Assembly (NCBI RefSeq): GCF_037081835.1
Contig: NZ_CP146516.1
Span: 1,511,501 to 1,575,500 of the forward strand
Direction of reading: 5' to 3'
Origin: Spirobacillus cienkowskii
GTDB taxonomy: Bacteria; Bdellovibrionota_B; Oligoflexia; Silvanigrellales; Silvanigrellaceae
DNA length: 64,000 nt
A program made the translations under genes and the position numbers. Shown one piece after another: positions 17,615 to 26,493 of the stretch (its first letter is position 1; the number at the start of each line of letters is the position of its first letter). The notes beneath the pieces were generated by a model. The model searched no databases. It saw only the letters and a program-made list of their open reading frames with translations, and was not told the DNA's origin.

Positions 17615-17646
17615 ATCTCCTTCTACACTAGGCAGATGAGCTACTT
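17586..17646 (-). ncRNA. Predicted small structured RNA, antisense to the end of the DUF3800 operon
   Basis: On the minus strand a promoter-like sequence is followed by about 60 nt that fold into two hairpins and end in a T-run. Hairpin 1 (17637 to 17615) pairs AUCU with AGAU and CUA with UAG around a GUG loop, with a 2/4 internal loop. Hairpin 2 pairs AGCCCC with GGGGCU around 11 nt. No minus-strand gene lies upstream in 17.65-20.05 kb, so the terminator needs its own short transcript. The GC-rich patch stands out in very AT-rich DNA. RNA motifs near DUF3800 genes have been described from comparative genomics (from memory), and this could belong to that group. Confidence 0.5.
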
Positions 17647-17651
17647 ATACT

Positions 17652-17682
17652 ATCGTACAAAATAAAAAAAAATTCAAGTCAA
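17652..17682 (-). promoter_or_regulatory. Possible promoter of the small RNA
   Basis: Read on the minus strand, TTGACT (17682-17677) and TACGAT (17657-17652) are separated by 19 bp, with a T-rich spacer. The predicted start near 17645 would give an RNA of about 60 nt ending at the terminator. The spacing is longer than ideal. Confidence 0.4.
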
Positions 17683-18259
17683 TTTTAAATATTTTTTATT
17701 AAGTTGCTGATTTTATAGCAAAATTTTTCTATATAAAACAACAAATTACCATTATAAACGCACCAAAACATCATAATACCTTAAAAACAATAAGATTTAT
17801 ATTTACACAACACAATAACTAGATATAATCATTATATAATAATTTTTTTAACTTAAAAAATAACTATACATATAATAGAGGTTGCGAATGAAATTAGTTT
17901 CACTTTCTCTTATAATTGATTAATTTTTAATATTAGTATATCGTGAAGTCTGTAATTATGTGCTAATATTACTATTACACAAATATTTTTATTAAACAAA
18001 TGCTATTATTATTATTTTAGAATCAGTAAGATATATTTAAGCACGACTAGATTAAATTAATTATTTAAAAAATAAAAATTTTTTAATAAAACAACAAAAA
18101 AACTTCTACCTGAAAAAAATTTAGGAATGTTTAAAAATTAACAAATCACTAGATCATTTTTAACAATAGTTAGTTTGTGTGTTTTCTCATTAGTGACTTT
18201 AAAAAAACTAGGTGTAACAAGTGTATTTTTTTTAAAAATAATAAAAAATTGAGGAAGAT
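17683..18259. other. Gene-free AT-rich stretch
   Basis: About 580 bp without a convincing gene on either strand. A tiny frame at 17888-17923 (11 codons, after an AGAGG) looks like the beginning of a signal peptide and ends at once; it may be a gene remnant or chance. No tRNA, long repeat or further GC-rich hairpin was seen. The ribosome site of the GH15 gene (GAGGAAGAT) is at the right end. Confidence 0.5.
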
Positions 18260-20047
18260 ATGTACAACTTTGCAATGATAGGCAACTGCAATGTTTCTGC
18301 ACTTATTGCTACAAATGGTGATATCGCATGGTGTTGTCTTCCAAACCCAGATTCAGAACCAGTTTTTGGAAATATGCTCGATCAGAATGGTGGCGTTTTT
18401 AAAATTACAGTTCTTGAAAAAGAACTCACATTATCGCAAAATTACATAAAAAATACAAATATTGTTGAAACCATTATCAACAATAAAGAAAATAAAATAT
18501 CAATTGTTGATTTTTCACCAAGATTTTACAAAAACGACAAAATTTATATGCCAAAAATACTCGTTAGAAAAATAATTCCTTTAAGTTTAAATCCCAATCT
18601 TAAAATTTTAATTCAACCCGTTGAGGGATGGAATAAAAAAAAATCTCAATTCAAAATTTGCTCTAATTTTTTAAACTTTAAATTAAGCAAAGGTGAGCTA
18701 AAAATTTTTAGTTCTTTAGATTTATCTCAGTTAAAAAATGAGTTTACAATTTCTATATCAAAACCAATCTACTTTGTATTAGCCTGGGACGACGAAGAAA
18801 TATTATTGAATCACATTGAACAAGATTGTGAAGATTTGTTCTCGCAAACTTTAAAATATTGGAGAAACTGGGTAAAACACACATCTTTACCTAGTCTTTT
18901 TCAACGCGAAGTCATTCGCAGTGCCTTACTATTAAAACTTCATTGCCACGAACCTTCTGGAGCAATTTTAGCTTCAATATCAACAAGTTTACCAGAAGAA
19001 TGGAACGCGAATCGCAACTGGGATTATAGATTTTGCTGGATTCGCGATGCCTATTTTACAATTATTTCTTTTTATAAATTAGGACATTTTGAAGAAATTA
19101 TCAGCATCTTAAAATTTATTTTAAAAATAATAAAGAACTTAGATGAAAATCAAATCATATTAAAGCCAGTTTATGCAATTGATGGCACTCTTCCGCTCCC
19201 AGAAACTGAAATCAAAAATTGGACAGGTTATCAAAACAATTCTCCGGTCAGAACAGGAAACCAAGCTGCCGAACATATTCAAAATGATGTCTATGGAGAA
19301 GTATTAAATATATTATTGTTGTTATATTGTGATGAAAAATTTATAGAATTACGCGATGACTATTATATTGAAATTATAGAACAACTTTTATTAAATTGCT
19401 ACCATTTGCGCAACGTTCCTGATGCAGGAATATGGGAAATACGCAACAATTGGACTGTGCACTCATTCACCTCAATTATGTCTTTGCATGCAATAAAAAG
19501 AGTAAAATTTTTACTTAACAGAAAAATACTACAATTTAAAAACAACAATATGTATAAAATATTTGAAGAAATTGAAGAGAGCTTGTTAAAATGTGTTAAA
19601 GACAAAATTTTATTTGGTGATATAACAACTCAATTTTTAGATGCAAGTTCCTTAAATATTATTAAATACCAGCTTTTAACTAAAGAAATTCAAAAAGAAA
19701 CTTTACTTAAAATATTTCAAGAACTCTCATTTAACAATAAATCATTAAATAATTTTAGCTTTATTTATAGGTACAAAAAACTCGATGATTTTGGAATTCC
19801 TAAAACTCCATTTTTGCTTTGTTCTTTTTGGTTTATTGAAGCACTCACAAAACAAAATAAATTTTTTATAGCTAGGCGTGCATTAAAAAATATTTTAAGA
19901 GCAAGTAATCATGTTGGGCTTTTTGCAGAACATTTTTGTCCGCAAGAAAATTTACAATTAGGAAATTTTCCGCAGTGTTATTCTCATGCTGGATTAATTC
20001 ATGCTGCTTTTGCTGTGAGTCCTTCTTGGGATGATATTGAACATTAA
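18260..20047 (+). CDS. Glycoside hydrolase family 15 protein (glucoamylase/trehalase-like)
   Basis: A 595-residue protein of the bacterial GH15 group, cytoplasmic as no signal peptide is present. The N-terminal domain (about 1-200) begins in the typical way with IGNCNVSALIATNGDIAWCCLPNPDSEP. The (alpha/alpha)6 catalytic barrel holds NWDYRFCWIRDAYFTI (about 252-267), DGTLPLPETEI, the acidic DAGIWEIR segment with the probable general acid, and PFLLCSFWFIEAL near the end. Relatives hydrolyse alpha-1,4- or alpha-1,1-linked glucose. Glycogen or trehalose breakdown is plausible, but no glycogen or trehalose genes are adjacent. It runs tail to tail into the racemase gene. Confidence 0.87.
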   Translation: MYNFAMIGNCNVSALIATNGDIAWCCLPNPDSEPVFGNMLDQNGGVFKITVLEKELTLSQNYIKNTNIVETIINNKENKISIVDFSPRFYKNDKIYMPKILVRKIIPLSLNPNLKILIQPVEGWNKKKSQFKICSNFLNFKLSKGELKIFSSLDLSQLKNEFTISISKPIYFVLAWDDEEILLNHIEQDCEDLFSQTLKYWRNWVKHTSLPSLFQREVIRSALLLKLHCHEPSGAILASISTSLPEEWNANRNWDYRFCWIRDAYFTIISFYKLGHFEEIISILKFILKIIKNLDENQIILKPVYAIDGTLPLPETEIKNWTGYQNNSPVRTGNQAAEHIQNDVYGEVLNILLLLYCDEKFIELRDDYYIEIIEQLLLNCYHLRNVPDAGIWEIRNNWTVHSFTSIMSLHAIKRVKFLLNRKILQFKNNNMYKIFEEIEESLLKCVKDKILFGDITTQFLDASSLNIIKYQLLTKEIQKETLLKIFQELSFNNKSLNNFSFIYRYKKLDDFGIPKTPFLLCSFWFIEALTKQNKFFIARRALKNILRASNHVGLFAEHFCPQENLQLGNFPQCYSHAGLIHAAFAVSPSWDDIEH

Positions 20048-20049
20048 TT

Positions 20050-20064
20050 ATGCATTTTATGCAT
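20050..20064. terminator. Possible bidirectional terminator hairpin
   Basis: ATGCAT, TTT, ATGCAT forms a 6-bp stem between two convergent genes, with T-runs on both sides within about 25 bases. It overlaps the last bases of the racemase gene. The stem is AT-rich and weak. Confidence 0.35.
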
Positions 20065-20764
20065 CAATTTCAAAATATTTTTTTACGCATTGGAGCGCAA
20101 GTGCATCTGTTGAATCCATGATAAATAATGATTTTTCTCCAATTTTATTATTTAAGCAAGGGGTTAAATCGGTGCATGCTGAAATAATACTATCACAATT
20201 ATTTTTTTCGCAATATTCGTACAATGACTTCCATAAATTTTTAGAATGAGTTGAAAGTCCTGTTTGCTTTATTGAGATCACAAGCTCAGATACAATATTT
20301 TGCAAGGTTTCATCATGAAAAAAAGTCACCGCAGCTTTTTTGAGTTCCTCTTGATAATAACCTGTTTTTATTAATGGTGTTGTTGCCAAGAGAGCAGGGA
20401 ATGTGTATTTTTTAGGCATAATTTTTATAGTTTCGTTAACGATATTAAGCACAGGCACATCGATGAGACTTGAAATAAAATCATAATAGGTATGCGCATA
20501 ATTACTTGGAATTGCCAAGTAATTGACTTTTGCTTGTTTTAAACTTTCAACTCCTTTTTGAATACAGTTTTTCATGGAACCATGATCGATATTTTCTACT
20601 GTATAAGATGGAGTTGCAAGAGAATAAATTAACATATTTGGATAATCAGAATCATTTTTAGCCCCATATAGTTCATGGGAATAATGTATAACTTTTTCTA
20701 AAAAAGAAATCATACTACGAGGACCCATGCCTGCAAGTATACCAACAACAATATTTGAGGACAT
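20057..20764 (-). CDS. Aspartate/glutamate racemase family protein, atypical active site
   Basis: This 235-residue cytoplasmic protein has the family start VGILAGMGPRSMISFLEKVI. In two-cysteine racemases the first catalytic Cys lies in a C-N-T-A-H motif; here the segment reads IPSNYAHTYYD, so Ser stands at that position. The second Cys is kept in ISACTDLTPC. Members with a non-Cys residue at the first site are known; E. coli YgeA, an L-Asp/Glu-specific enzyme, is one. The product could be D-glutamate or D-aspartate for the cell wall, or the protein may act in one direction or on another substrate. The gene stands alone, divergent from the E1 gene. Confidence 0.78.
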   Translation of the reverse strand: MSSNIVVGILAGMGPRSMISFLEKVIHYSHELYGAKNDSDYPNMLIYSLATPSYTVENIDHGSMKNCIQKGVESLKQAKVNYLAIPSNYAHTYYDFISSLIDVPVLNIVNETIKIMPKKYTFPALLATTPLIKTGYYQEELKKAAVTFFHDETLQNIVSELVISIKQTGLSTHSKNLWKSLYEYCEKNNCDSIISACTDLTPCLNNKIGEKSLFIMDSTDALALQCVKKYFEIDA

Positions 20765-20908
20765 GATTTATTACTCCATTTATTCTGACAAATGCTAATC
20801 ATAACGTTAAAATCGTATGAGTGTAAAAGCAAAACGTATAGTAGATTTTTAAAATTCTCTCATATATGGGTATATAAAAGCAAATCCCATTTTTCAGTGG
20901 AGGGGTTC

Positions 20909-23398
20909 ATGCTATCAAAAAATTATTGCGCAACACAATGCAAAGGAGCCCAAATTTCCATGGAAACACAACAAACACTTAAGTCTCCAGACGGAAATAT
21001 TTCTTTTACTAAACAAGAAATCCTTGATGATTATCGTATTGCGATTCGCAGTCGTATAACAAGTCAAATTGGAAGAAAAGAAGTTTTAACTGGTAAAGCA
21101 AGTTTTGGAATATTTGGAGACGGTATAGAGCTAGCTCAAATAGCAGCAGCAAAAGTATTTAAAAATGGTGACTTTAGAACAGGATATTATCGTGATCAAA
21201 CCTTTGAAATGGCAATTGCGAATGTCAATGTAACACAATTTTTCTCGCAACTTTATGCAGACCCAAATATTCACAACGAACCACACTCAGGCGGAAGACA
21301 AATGAACTCTCATTTTGCTTCGAGAATGCTTGATGATTCTGGAATGCATACAAATCTTCTGACAACAAAAAATTCTGTGTCAGATATTTCACCCACTGCT
21401 GCACAAATGGCGCGCATGCTTGGCCTTGCTTATGCTTCAAAGTTATACAAAAACCTTCCCAATCTTTTAGAGCATACCAAAAATTTTACCAACAATGGCA
21501 ACGAACTTGTCTTTGGGAGTATTGGCGATGCTTCAACTTCAGAAGGTATTTTTTTTGAAACAATGAACGCGGCAGGCGTTTTACAAGTGCCACTGATTGT
21601 TTCGGTATGGGATAATGGTTACGGCATTTCTGTTCCCCGTTCGCTGCAAACAGTACAAGACTCCATTTCAAAAGCATTATCTGGTTTTGCATCACAAAAA
21701 GAGGGGGTTGGCATTGATATTTACCAAGTTGCAGGCTGGAACTATGCAAAACTGTGTTCTGTGTATGCAGAAGCAGCACAAAAAACCCGCAACACTCACA
21801 AACCTGCTCTCATTCATGTTATCGATCTCACACAGCCTCAAGGGCATTCTACGAGCGGCAGCCATGAACGCTACAAATCAAAAGAACGCCTTGAATGGGA
21901 AAAAGATCATTGTTGTATCAAAAAATTTCGCGAATGGATTGTTGAAAATAGTTTTGCAACTCAAGAGCAACTTGATCAAATTGATATAGAAGAAAAACAA
22001 TTTGTGGAAAAAAGTCGTCAAAAAGCGTGGGATCTTTTTATTGAACCCATTCAGCAAGAGCGAAGTACAATAATAAAAATATTAAAAAATATTGAACAAA
22101 ATACTCATTATACAAATCAAATTAAAGATATAATTTTTAATTTAGAAAATGCAATTTCTTTAAATCGCCGTACCTTACAATCAAATCTATTTAAAGCAAT
22201 CATTATTTTAGCAAAAGAAAACTCCTTAGAAAAAAAAGAATTACTCAGTTTTTATCAATATTTTACTAAAAAATACTCAAAAATTTATGAAGCAAAACTT
22301 TACAGTGAATCCACAATATCACCATTATGTGTTCAACCACAGCCCCCAACTTATTCAAGTGAACCAGAGCTTGTTGACGGTCGCGTCATTTTGCAACGCT
22401 GTTTTGAATTTCACTTAAAAAATAATCCGCTTTTTTTTATTATCGGTGAAGACGTTGGAAAGCTTGGCGATGTCAACCTAGTTTTTGAGGGCTTAAACGC
22501 TAAATTTGGTGATTTTCGCGTTACAGATACAGGTATTCGGGAAACAACAATATTAGGTCAAGGACTCGGAGCTGCAATCCGCGGATTACGTCCACTTGTC
22601 GATATTCAATATTTAGACTATTTGCTTTATTGCATACAAACAGCGTCAGACGACTTGGCAACACTCCATTACCGCACTGCTGGCGGTCAAAAAGCTCCTG
22701 TGATAATTAGAACAAAAGGCCATCGTCTTGAAGGAATCTGGCACACAGGCTCACCTCTTTCGATGATTCTTGGGGCAATCCGTGGCATGTACGTCTGTGT
22801 TCCGCGAAATATGACCCAAGCCGTAGGTCTTTACAATACTCTCTTGCAAGGCGATAACCCTGCCCTTGTGATCGAAGTGCTCAATGGCTATCGTTTAAAA
22901 GAAGCCATTCCAAATAATTTAGAATCCTTTAGTGTGCCATTAGGGCATCCTGAAGTGTTAAAAAACGGAAACCATTTGACTGTTGTAACATATGGAGCCT
23001 GCTGCCGTATTGCATTAGAAGCAGCTCAAGAACTAGAAAAAATTGGAATATCAATAGAAGTTATTGATGTACAAACTTTAATCCCGTTTGATTTAACCGG
23101 AACGATTGCCAAATCAATATCAAAAACAAATGCTGTACTGTTTTTTGACGAAGATGTCCCTGGTGGTGGTTCTGCTTATATGATGCAGCAAACATTAGAA
23201 AAAAATAACGTTTTTTATCACCTCGACGCAAAGCCGCGCACTTTAACTGCAAAAGAAAACCGCTGTGCTTATGGCCGTGATGGTGATTTTTATTGCAAAC
23301 CTCAAGTCGAACATGTGTTTGAGGCATGCTATCGTATCATGCAAGAAAGATCGCCTCATATTTATCCCGAAATTTTTACAATAAATGCAATAAATTAA
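20909..23398 (+). CDS. Fused E1 alpha-beta subunit of a 2-oxoacid dehydrogenase
   Basis: An 829-residue thiamine-diphosphate enzyme that decarboxylates a 2-oxoacid for the E2 lipoyl arm. The alpha part (about 45-380) has GDGIELAQIAA, YRDQTFEMAI, GDASTSEGIFFE (ThDP/Mg motif GDG/GDA...E), WDNGYGISVP and STSGSHERY. A helical, Lys-rich linker (about 385-480) leads to the transketolase-like beta part (about 485-829): GEDVGKLGDVN, TDTGIRETTILGQGLGAA, DIQYLDYL, HRLEGIWHTGSPL and FFDEDVPGGGSAY. The branched-chain type is favoured over pyruvate dehydrogenase, but this is not certain. The ATG at 20909 follows GGAGGGG at 6 bases; an earlier in-frame ATG at 20792 has no ribosome site. No E2 or E3 genes are adjacent. 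Confidence 0.88.
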   Translation: MLSKNYCATQCKGAQISMETQQTLKSPDGNISFTKQEILDDYRIAIRSRITSQIGRKEVLTGKASFGIFGDGIELAQIAAAKVFKNGDFRTGYYRDQTFEMAIANVNVTQFFSQLYADPNIHNEPHSGGRQMNSHFASRMLDDSGMHTNLLTTKNSVSDISPTAAQMARMLGLAYASKLYKNLPNLLEHTKNFTNNGNELVFGSIGDASTSEGIFFETMNAAGVLQVPLIVSVWDNGYGISVPRSLQTVQDSISKALSGFASQKEGVGIDIYQVAGWNYAKLCSVYAEAAQKTRNTHKPALIHVIDLTQPQGHSTSGSHERYKSKERLEWEKDHCCIKKFREWIVENSFATQEQLDQIDIEEKQFVEKSRQKAWDLFIEPIQQERSTIIKILKNIEQNTHYTNQIKDIIFNLENAISLNRRTLQSNLFKAIIILAKENSLEKKELLSFYQYFTKKYSKIYEAKLYSESTISPLCVQPQPPTYSSEPELVDGRVILQRCFEFHLKNNPLFFIIGEDVGKLGDVNLVFEGLNAKFGDFRVTDTGIRETTILGQGLGAAIRGLRPLVDIQYLDYLLYCIQTASDDLATLHYRTAGGQKAPVIIRTKGHRLEGIWHTGSPLSMILGAIRGMYVCVPRNMTQAVGLYNTLLQGDNPALVIEVLNGYRLKEAIPNNLESFSVPLGHPEVLKNGNHLTVVTYGACCRIALEAAQELEKIGISIEVIDVQTLIPFDLTGTIAKSISKTNAVLFFDEDVPGGGSAYMMQQTLEKNNVFYHLDAKPRTLTAKENRCAYGRDGDFYCKPQVEHVFEACYRIMQERSPHIYPEIFTINAIN

Positions 23399-23531
23399 AG
23401 GTTTTTTTATACATAATAATAAAAAAATATACTACATAAAATTATAAAATTAACACTAAATATAATATAAGTTTTGCCGATACCTTTTTAAATGCTTGCA
23501 ACTTAAATAATAGTTAAAAAGGAAATTTTAG

Positions 23532-23750
23532 ATGAAAAAAGTATTTTGTATTTTTATTCTTGTTTTTTTTATTCTTTCATGCAAACAAGAAACTGCTGAT
23601 AAAAAAAATAATCTCAACATGCCGCAAAGAAACACCACTAACACGATTGAACAAAAAAATCCAAACAATATTTTTACCAAAAAAGGTATTGTTTATGTAA
23701 ATGAAGAAACAGGAGAATATTACTTCATCGCAAGCGAAGAAATTTTATAA
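23532..23750 (+). CDS. Small lipoprotein
   Basis: This 72-residue protein has a 16-residue signal peptide ending in a lipobox (ILSC), so Cys17 should be lipidated. The mature part begins with charged and Asn-rich sequence and ends in VYVNEETGEYYFIASEE. No family was recognised. AAGGAAATTTTAG precedes the ATG. It is isolated, with 133 bp of AT-rich DNA upstream, and runs tail to tail toward the SprT-like gene. Confidence 0.65.
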   Translation: MKKVFCIFILVFFILSCKQETADKKNNLNMPQRNTTNTIEQKNPNNIFTKKGIVYVNEETGEYYFIASEEIL

Positions 23751-23775
23751 TAACTTAATGATACAAATAATTTTT

Positions 23776-24897
23776 TTAAGTTAAAAATTTTAAAATATTC
23801 TTTTCACTTTTTGATGATTTTAAAGGCTTGGTGACGTTTAATTTTTTTCCTTCTACTTTACCATAATTATAATGCTCTGTGTACACTTTATTAGAATTAC
23901 AATTTTTTTGATTTTGCTTTGGAAAAATATGATTTGTAAAATGATTAAGCTTATGATTCTCAAGAAGAATTAAATGATTTGAAATTTTATCTAATTTATT
24001 TATATAACTATTTTTATTTTGACTTATATTTTCTAATTTATTTTGAAAACCTGTAATTAATCCTCTCTGAAATGACAATTTAAACTTACTAGATACAGAT
24101 TTTTGTGACTGATATTGCAACCACAAAGACTCCATTCTTTCTTGCAGAAAATAAAATACATGTTCAGCCATTAACAAATTTTGTTTGGTACCTAATAACT
24201 CAATAGTTTTATGACTTTCATCACATAATGGTTCATATAACTCCGAATATATTACATTTACAAAATAATATCTTTGGAGAATTGCGGATATTTGTAAATA
24301 TGTATTAGGGACTCTTTTTTTATTAATTTTTATAGTCAAACATTGATATTCTAATTGCTGTTCTCCAATTATTTTATCAATATGATATTTAGAATAAAGT
24401 TCATGAACTTTTTCCATTGCTAAAATAGCTTCATGTTCGTTTCCAGATTGTGCTAAATTTAGCAGCCGCTCAATTTTTCGAGAAATAAAAGAATCTTCTG
24501 TTTTTAAAAAAGTCTCTTTCCAATGAGTTATTTTTGATTCAATATTTAAACTTGCTTTACAAAACTCAGGAGACACAGCGATGGTTTCGCATGCTTTCAA
24601 AAAACCTTTGCCATGGTGATCCGATGTGCCATAAATTTCAGAGGCAATTTGGTGAGCCATTTCATGCTTTAAAACTTGAATCACAATATCCCAAGAATAT
24701 TCTTTAACAAGTTTAGAAGAGAGCGAAAGCACTTTTTGTTCATGATCCCATTGCCCCCAAGTACTCTTTAAATCTTTAATTATAATCAATGGTTTTTGGA
24801 GTTTAATATTATATTGGTAACAAATTTGATCGTACTCTCGATTCAATTGTAAGACCATTTTTGTATGCAAACACTCAAAAATAAAATCAAAATTCAT
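23776..24897 (-). CDS. SprT-like zinc metallopeptidase domain with DUF2786
   Basis: This 373-residue cytoplasmic protein has an SprT-like domain (about 15-130) with the zinc motif HEMAH (78-82) and a third ligand candidate in HHGKGF (about 94-99), preceded by the strand LSLSSKLV. It then has a DUF2786 domain (about 138-180) with KIERLLNLAQSGNEHEAILAM, and a helical region with LLGTKQNLLMAEHVFYFLQ (about 235-255). The last 70 residues are Lys/Asn-rich. Proteins with this combination occur in phages and bacteria; SprT-like peptidases in eukaryotes act on DNA-protein crosslinks, but a role here is not known. The gene is monocistronic as far as can be seen. Confidence 0.78.
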   Translation of the reverse strand: MNFDFIFECLHTKMVLQLNREYDQICYQYNIKLQKPLIIIKDLKSTWGQWDHEQKVLSLSSKLVKEYSWDIVIQVLKHEMAHQIASEIYGTSDHHGKGFLKACETIAVSPEFCKASLNIESKITHWKETFLKTEDSFISRKIERLLNLAQSGNEHEAILAMEKVHELYSKYHIDKIIGEQQLEYQCLTIKINKKRVPNTYLQISAILQRYYFVNVIYSELYEPLCDESHKTIELLGTKQNLLMAEHVFYFLQERMESLWLQYQSQKSVSSKFKLSFQRGLITGFQNKLENISQNKNSYINKLDKISNHLILLENHKLNHFTNHIFPKQNQKNCNSNKVYTEHYNYGKVEGKKLNVTKPLKSSKSEKNILKFLT

Positions 24898-24972
24898 AAA
24901 AATTTCTCTTTAAAAAATAAAACAAATTTTACAATTATTTATTATAAAATAATTTTGCAACGAATATCTTTA

Positions 24973-26493
24973 TTATTCCCTAATTGGAGAAAGCGTTGTT
25001 TTAGTAGAAAAATTTGTACTTTCTCTGTTTTTTTCAGTAAGTTGATTATCTGAAAGTTTTTGTGTGTAAACAGGAATCACCACTTCTCTGGTTGATCCTC
25101 CAGTCAGCACAACATCAACTCGCGTTTTAGGCAGCACCAAACTTTGATCACCCACAAAATAAGTCAACCAATAATCTCCCTCTGGTAAATACACTTCTTC
25201 AGGTTTAAAATACATGAGATCAATAGATTTTCCAAAAATAAAAGGACTTTTTGATTCAAAACGCACAAAATCTGTTTTGGTATTTCCGGTTGTATAACGA
25301 GTTTCCCATTTGATTTTAACTCGACCTAGTTTATCAATTTTTACAGCCTCTTCAGAGGCAACTAAGTTTTTAAATACGCCTTTTATTCCTTCAATACCAT
25401 ATTCATACTTTTGATCAAAAACGAGAAAAGGCATATCTGCCATAACTGTCATTAAAACAAATGGCATACGGTTGGTATGAACCGTAATTCGAGATGGTGA
25501 ACGGCATTTTTCATTTTTTGGGCAAATTGGAGAAGAAATTTGCACCCCACGTGTTTTGACTTCAGTAATTTCATTTTCAGCCACATCAACAAATTTTTCA
25601 ATTTCTGTTCCTTCGAGAGCGACTCTGTATTTTCCAGGAAAAACGGGATAATTTGTATTTAACCGAAACAAAACTTTTTCATTCACATAAGCAAAGATTG
25701 GTTGTCCACCAGCCTTTAATCGCTCTTCAATTGGAAAATTTCTTGGAGAGGAAATTTTCATAACTCCTAAATTAATTACATAGTTTGAAAAATCTTTTAC
25801 TTGAATAATTCTTTTAGTACCATTTACTTCAATTTGATACCTTCCTTTTTGTAACCATAAAGTTCCATTTACAGGCGAGGATATTACAAACCTTTTCTCA
25901 TTAGATAATAAATCCGTTGGTAATGAAAAAAACTTACTAGAATCTGTATTATTTGGAGAAGTTAAAGTAACAGGCCAAAGTGAAACTTTTTTATCAGAAA
26001 AAATTGTAGGTTGCGTATTCAGTTCAACATTTCTTCCAGAAATAGAAATCGTATTTTGGCCTGGTAACACATCAAACTCAGACCTATTATTGTACCAATG
26101 TTCTTGTTTATTCATTGGATCATTGCATAAACTATTAAAAGTATTTTCAGATAAATTTAGTTTTTTATTTTCTGCGCTTTTATTTGCAAACATTAAACTT
26201 AACTTACTCAAAACAACTTTTTTTTCTGTAGTTCCGTCATTTGTAAATTCATATGAACTGCATTCATTGGCTAACAAATAATCGCCAACAGGTAATAATA
26301 ATTTTGAATTTGTTTTTAATCTTAATAAGGGATAAAAAAATTTATTACTTTCATTTTTTTTTATTACTTTATATAAAGTAACATCCTTATCAGGTAAACC
26401 TAAAAAAACTAAATATTGTTTACCTTCTTCAGAAGTGTTTTTATTACAAGATATTAATATAAAAAATATTAATACAAAAATTATCTTTCTCAA
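24973..26493 (-). CDS. Large lipoprotein with four PEGA-like repeats
   Basis: This 506-residue protein has a signal peptide with lipobox ILISC (Cys16). I see four related beta-modules at about 65-100, 212-250, 282-322 and 434-476. Each has the pattern [LPV]-x-G-[DKR]-Y with further hydrophobic strands and a later V-x-V strand, and modules 2 and 3 end in ISSP. This resembles PEGA domains of surface proteins. Long linkers separate the modules. The start is a TTG overlapping the previous stop (TTGA), so it is translationally coupled to the small lipoprotein gene and belongs to the cheA-cheW operon. A role as an envelope sensor for the Che proteins is an inference from position only. Confidence 0.7.
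   Translation of the reverse strand: MRKIIFVLIFFILISCNKNTSEEGKQYLVFLGLPDKDVTLYKVIKKNESNKFFYPLLRLKTNSKLLLPVGDYLLANECSSYEFTNDGTTEKKVVLSKLSLMFANKSAENKKLNLSENTFNSLCNDPMNKQEHWYNNRSEFDVLPGQNTISISGRNVELNTQPTIFSDKKVSLWPVTLTSPNNTDSSKFFSLPTDLLSNEKRFVISSPVNGTLWLQKGRYQIEVNGTKRIIQVKDFSNYVINLGVMKISSPRNFPIEERLKAGGQPIFAYVNEKVLFRLNTNYPVFPGKYRVALEGTEIEKFVDVAENEITEVKTRGVQISSPICPKNEKCRSPSRITVHTNRMPFVLMTVMADMPFLVFDQKYEYGIEGIKGVFKNLVASEEAVKIDKLGRVKIKWETRYTTGNTKTDFVRFESKSPFIFGKSIDLMYFKPEEVYLPEGDYWLTYFVGDQSLVLPKTRVDVVLTGGSTREVVIPVYTQKLSDNQLTEKNRESTNFSTKTTLSPIRE

Noticed and set aside
17584-17646. Possible tRNA or tRNA remnant on the minus strand (GTAGCTCATC and GTTCAGCC segments)
   Set aside because: There is no acceptor stem, no paired D-arm and no proper anticodon arm; the GC hairpin with T-run is better explained as a terminator of a small RNA.
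17888-17923. An 11-codon frame after AGAGG that looks like a signal peptide start
   Set aside because: It is too short and has no continuation in any frame; chance is likely in AT-rich DNA.
20792-20908. N-terminal extension of the E1 fusion protein from an ATG at 20792
   Set aside because: The ATG at 20909 has a strong ribosome site (GGAGGGG, 6 bases), while the upstream one has none and the added residues do not resemble E1 proteins.
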